Assembly (NCBI GenBank): GCA_001768675.1
Contig: MELN01000006.1
Coordinates: 65,833-74,528, forward strand
Length of the DNA: 8,696 nt
Reading direction: 5' to 3'
Source: Actinobacteria bacterium RBG_16_64_13
Lineage (GTDB): Bacteria; Actinomycetota; Thermoleophilia; RBG-16-64-13
Made by a program: the position numbers and the translations under genes. This document shows positions 6,443-8,696 of this stretch, piece after piece. Position 1 is the first letter of the stretch, and the number at the start of each line of letters is the position of its first letter. Below the pieces are notes generated by a model. It saw nothing but the letters and a program-made list of their open reading frames with translations, made no database searches and was not told the origin of the DNA.

Positions 6443-7356
6443 GGGTCTTGGTCATTGGAGGAAACGGCTTCGTCGGGTCGCATGTCCAGGATGCTCTTCT
6501 GCCCAAGGGACACAGTGTCCGCGTCTTAGACAGGGTACCGGAGAGGTACCGCGCCCCCTTGCCCGGCGTGGACAACCGCACCGGTTCTTGCGCCGATCCT
6601 TCCGTCTTGGCGGAGGCCATGGCAGGGGTCGATGCGGTCATGTACCTTGCCGCCACCAGCGTTCCATCGACCTCGAGCGTGGACGTGGCGTCGGATGTTG
6701 AGTCGAATCTCCTCCCTATGGTGAACACCCTGGATGCCATGGTGCGCGCCGGTGTCGAGCGGATCGTGTTCCTGTCTTCGGGGGGCACGGTCTACGGGGT
6801 GACCGAGCAAAGCCTCGTGTCGGAGAACGCCCCCACCGATCCCATCTGCTCGTACGGTGTGGTGAAGTTGGCCTCGGAAAAATACCTTGGAATGTATCGA
6901 CATCTGTACGGAATCCGCCCGGCGATCCTCAGACCGTCAAACGTCTTCGGGCCTCGCGAAGGTCACACGGGTGTCCAAGGCTTCATTGGCACCGCCTTGA
7001 TGCGCGTCCTCAGGGGCGAACCCATCGAAATCTGGGGTGACGGCAGCGTGGTGCGCGACTATCTGTACGTTGACGACCTGGCTCGCGCCATGCTTCTCGC
7101 GGTTGAGGCATCAGTGATCGGCCCCGTGAACATCGGATCTGGTGAGGGTAGGAGCCTGCTACAAGTCATCGAGACTCTGTCAGCCGTGACCGGCGGGAAG
7201 CCCGAAGTCCGGTTTCTTGGCCCTAGGGCGTTTGATGTCCCACGTCTTGCGCTCGCCATCGACCGGGCGAGGGATGTCCTGGGTTGGGTCCCGGCTGTAC
7301 GCTTCGCCGACGGAGTCGCCAAGTACTGGCAGTGGCTTTGCCGCCACGTCGTCTAG
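6439..7356 (+). CDS. NAD-dependent nucleotide-sugar epimerase/dehydratase (extended SDR, GalE-like family)
   Basis: A 305-residue extended short-chain dehydrogenase, expected to act on a UDP- or dTDP-linked sugar in the cytoplasm to supply a precursor for the polysaccharide. The dinucleotide-binding loop GGNGFVG (7-13) follows strand VLVI, and D31 ends the second strand, as in NAD-preferring members. YLAATS (69-74) and SSGGTVYG (113-120) give the catalytic Ser region. The YxxxK dyad is Tyr139/Lys143 (SYGVVK). RPSNVFGPRE (165-174) and DYLYVDDLARA (207-217) are characteristic family blocks. I start it at ATG 6439, where the Rossmann strand begins. The frame is open further upstream to 6067, but that part is not protein-like. 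The SD is weak: GAGAGG lies about 16 bases upstream. It is followed 15 bases later by the glycosyltransferase. Whether it is a 4-epimerase, dehydratase, reductase or decarboxylase is not determined. Confidence 0.92.
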   Translation: MRVLVIGGNGFVGSHVQDALLPKGHSVRVLDRVPERYRAPLPGVDNRTGSCADPSVLAEAMAGVDAVMYLAATSVPSTSSVDVASDVESNLLPMVNTLDAMVRAGVERIVFLSSGGTVYGVTEQSLVSENAPTDPICSYGVVKLASEKYLGMYRHLYGIRPAILRPSNVFGPREGHTGVQGFIGTALMRVLRGEPIEIWGDGSVVRDYLYVDDLARAMLLAVEASVIGPVNIGSGEGRSLLQVIETLSAVTGGKPEVRFLGPRAFDVPRLALAIDRARDVLGWVPAVRFADGVAKYWQWLCRHVV

Positions 7357-7359
7357 GCC

Positions 7360-7365
7360 AGGGAG
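7360..7365 (+). promoter_or_regulatory. Shine-Dalgarno of the GT4 glycosyltransferase
   Basis: AGGGAG lies 6 bases before the ATG at 7372, within the 15-base gap after the epimerase stop. This confirms the start and supports cotranscription of the two plus-strand genes. Confidence 0.6.
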
Positions 7366-7371
7366 ACTCCG

Positions 7372-8589
7372 ATGAGGGTACTGCTGGTTCACAAGTTCTT
7401 TCGTATGGTTGGCGGGGCCGAGGTCTTCTTCTTCGAAACCGGGAGGTTGCTGCGCGAATCCGGACACGAGGTTGCGTACCTGTCGACTCAACATCCGGGT
7501 AATGAAAGCAGCGATTTCGGTCGCCATTTCGTGAAGACGTACGACTTCGCGTCCCCGCGCCCTTACGAGCGAGCGCGGGCTCTTGCGACGGCGATGTATT
7601 CGCGGCAGGCCAAACGATCAATGCTTCGGCTGATCGATGAGTTCCGTCCCGATGTCGTGCACCTTTTTGGCATCTTCACGCAATTGTCGACGTCCACTGT
7701 TGACGCCTGCAATCTCGCGCGCGTCCCGGTGGTCATGTCGTGCAACGACTACAAGCACATCTGTCCAAACTACAAGCTCTACCACCACAAGAGGCTATGT
7801 GAGGAGTGCAGGAACGGCCGTTTCTACAGGGCTCCGTTCAACCGGTGCTGCCACGACTCACTGGCATACAGTGCGGCGTCGATGTTCGAGGCCTATTCGG
7901 AGCGGTTTCGGGGCCCCCTTGCGGGCAAAGTGGACATGTTTCTCTTCGCCAGTGAGTTCATGGCCGAGACGACCTCGCGATTCTGGGGTGAAGGGACCTT
8001 CAAATGGCGCATCTTGCGGAACCCGTTCGCGCCACGTTTGGCGCCGGAACCCGTGGACGGGGAGTACGTTCTCTACTTTGGCCGTTTGATCGAGGAGAAG
8101 GGCGTTGACCAGCTCTTGAACGCGGCTGGGATGCTGCCGCGGATCAAGGTGCGGATCGTCGGCGATGGTCCTTGTGATGAAGCTCTGAGATCTCAGGCCG
8201 CTGCCGCGGGTCTTTCCAACGTGGAGTTCTGCGGGCCGCTCTGGGGTGCGGCTATGGAAGAAGCGCTTGCGCGGGCACGTGTAGTCGTGGTCCCGTCCAT
8301 GTGGCACGAGAACTCTCCCTATACGATCCTTCAGGCATTCGCGGCGGGGAAGCCCGTTATTGGCTCCGATCGAGGCGGGATTCCGGAGATGATCGACCAT
8401 GGAACGCGTGGACTCGTCTATGCGGCCGAAAGCCCTGTGATGCTGGCCGAAGCGCTGACGCGGCTCTGGTCGGACCCAACTCTGTGCCGGCGTATGGGGC
8501 GCGCCGCGCAGGAGTACGTGGCAAGCGAGTACGGGGCGGACAATTTTATGAGGTCCCTGATGGCTGCGTACGAGACCGTGCTGGCGTAA
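7372..8589 (+). CDS. GT4-fold (GT-B, retaining) glycosyltransferase with cysteine-rich insert
   Basis: A 405-residue cytoplasmic or peripheral membrane glycosyltransferase predicted to add a sugar from a nucleotide donor to the lipid-linked oligosaccharide. The N-terminal GT-B domain opens with VLLVHKFF and the acceptor-side GGAE (14-17), and PDVVHLFG (93-100) follows. Residues 124-161 form an insert with Cys at 124, 131, 143, 146, 159 and 160. The C-terminal donor domain begins near LYFGRLIEEKG (234-244), then VRIVGDGP (260-267), FCGPLWG (286-292), and the donor-ribose/phosphate motif around HENSPYTILQAFAAGKPVI (312-330). The usual E-x7-E of GT4 reads Glu313-x7-Gln321 here. GSDRGGIPEMI and a helical C-terminus complete the fold. 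No signal peptide or membrane segment is seen. It is the last gene of the plus-strand pair, and the gene at the right edge converges on it with 19 bases between stops. Donor and acceptor are unknown. Confidence 0.93.
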   Translation: MRVLLVHKFFRMVGGAEVFFFETGRLLRESGHEVAYLSTQHPGNESSDFGRHFVKTYDFASPRPYERARALATAMYSRQAKRSMLRLIDEFRPDVVHLFGIFTQLSTSTVDACNLARVPVVMSCNDYKHICPNYKLYHHKRLCEECRNGRFYRAPFNRCCHDSLAYSAASMFEAYSERFRGPLAGKVDMFLFASEFMAETTSRFWGEGTFKWRILRNPFAPRLAPEPVDGEYVLYFGRLIEEKGVDQLLNAAGMLPRIKVRIVGDGPCDEALRSQAAAAGLSNVEFCGPLWGAAMEEALARARVVVVPSMWHENSPYTILQAFAAGKPVIGSDRGGIPEMIDHGTRGLVYAAESPVMLAEALTRLWSDPTLCRRMGRAAQEYVASEYGADNFMRSLMAAYETVLA

Positions 8590-8608
8590 CCGCAGCCCCC
8601 TGTTTTGC

Positions 8609-8696
8609 TTATGTTGCCCGAGGGGCTCCGTGGCGACGCCTCATCGACAGCGCCAGGTGGTAGATGTCCTGGGTCTGTTGGGCCACCTCGCGCCAG
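8609..8696 (-). CDS. C-terminal end of a convergent gene, probably a glycosyltransferase (5' part beyond window)
   Basis: On the minus strand one frame is open from the window edge to a TAA at 8611-8609. It gives 28 residues that begin WREVAQQTQDIYHLALSMRR and end in a basic tail. A Trp followed by an amphipathic helix of this kind closes many GT4 glycosyltransferases (the W-x-x-V-A-x-x-T-x-x-x-Y pattern). The stop lies 19 bases from the convergent GT4 stop, a normal spacing for a gene end. The fragment is short, so family assignment is tentative. That a coding sequence ends here is likelier than chance given the codon pattern and context. Confidence 0.5.
   Translation of the reverse strand, partial: WREVAQQTQDIYHLALSMRRRHGAPRAT

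Noticed and set aside
8594..8627. AGCCCC/GGGGCT inverted repeat after the GT4 gene as a possible terminator
   Set aside because: The stem is only 6 base pairs with a loop of about 22 bases and no following T-run in either direction, and half of it lies inside the convergent coding end.
1..8696. Mobile elements, CRISPR arrays, tRNA/rRNA genes, attachment sites
   Set aside because: No transposase motifs, regularly spaced direct repeats, terminal inverted repeats or tRNA-like folds were seen when reading both strands. This was by eye, so degenerate elements could be missed.

Overview
The window is a GC-rich stretch of bacterial chromosome that reads as part of a cell-surface polysaccharide (capsule, exopolysaccharide or O-antigen type) biosynthesis locus. 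High GC with strong third-position bias, several GTG start codons and recognisable Shine-Dalgarno sequences indicate a GC-rich bacterium. The phylum cannot be fixed from the sequence, and no marker gene, tRNA or rRNA is present.

Layout. (1) Positions 1-4462, minus strand, transcribed right to left: a DegT/DnrJ/EryC1-family PLP sugar aminotransferase (4462-3353), a Gfo/Idh/MocA-family NAD(P)-dependent sugar oxidoreductase (3356-2331), a left-handed beta-helix acyltransferase (2334-1555), and a polyprenyl-phosphate glycosyl-1-phosphate transferase cut by the left window edge (1500-1). The first three genes are joined by two 4-base GTGA stop/start overlaps and clearly form one operon. (2) Positions 4608-6221, minus strand: a seven-helix membrane protein fused to a spermidine-synthase-like Rossmann domain, 145 bases upstream of the operon. 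(3) Positions 6222-6438: a divergent intergenic region with an AT-rich island and a possible 25-codon leader ORF. (4) Positions 6439-8589, plus strand: an NAD-dependent nucleotide-sugar epimerase/dehydratase and a GT4-fold glycosyltransferase 15 bases apart. (5) Positions 8609-8696, minus strand: the last 28 codons of a convergent gene whose tail resembles a glycosyltransferase C-terminus.

How the genes fit together. Oxidoreductase, aminotransferase and acyltransferase are the set needed to turn a nucleotide sugar hydroxyl into a keto group, then an amine, then an N-acyl group. This is the logic of WbpB-WbpE-WbpD in UDP-2,3-diacetamido-sugar synthesis. The downstream membrane transferase would load the first sugar phosphate onto undecaprenyl phosphate, and the plus-strand epimerase and glycosyltransferase would supply and add further sugars. 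The exact sugar is inference. A UDP-sugar 6-dehydrogenase and the flippase/polymerase or ABC export genes are not in the window.

I found no convincing wholly new system. The items most worth checking are the tightly coupled amino-sugar cassette with its atypical acyltransferase, the spermidine-synthase-like membrane fusion beside it, and the GT4 enzyme with a cysteine-rich insert and a Glu-to-Gln change in its donor-site motif.
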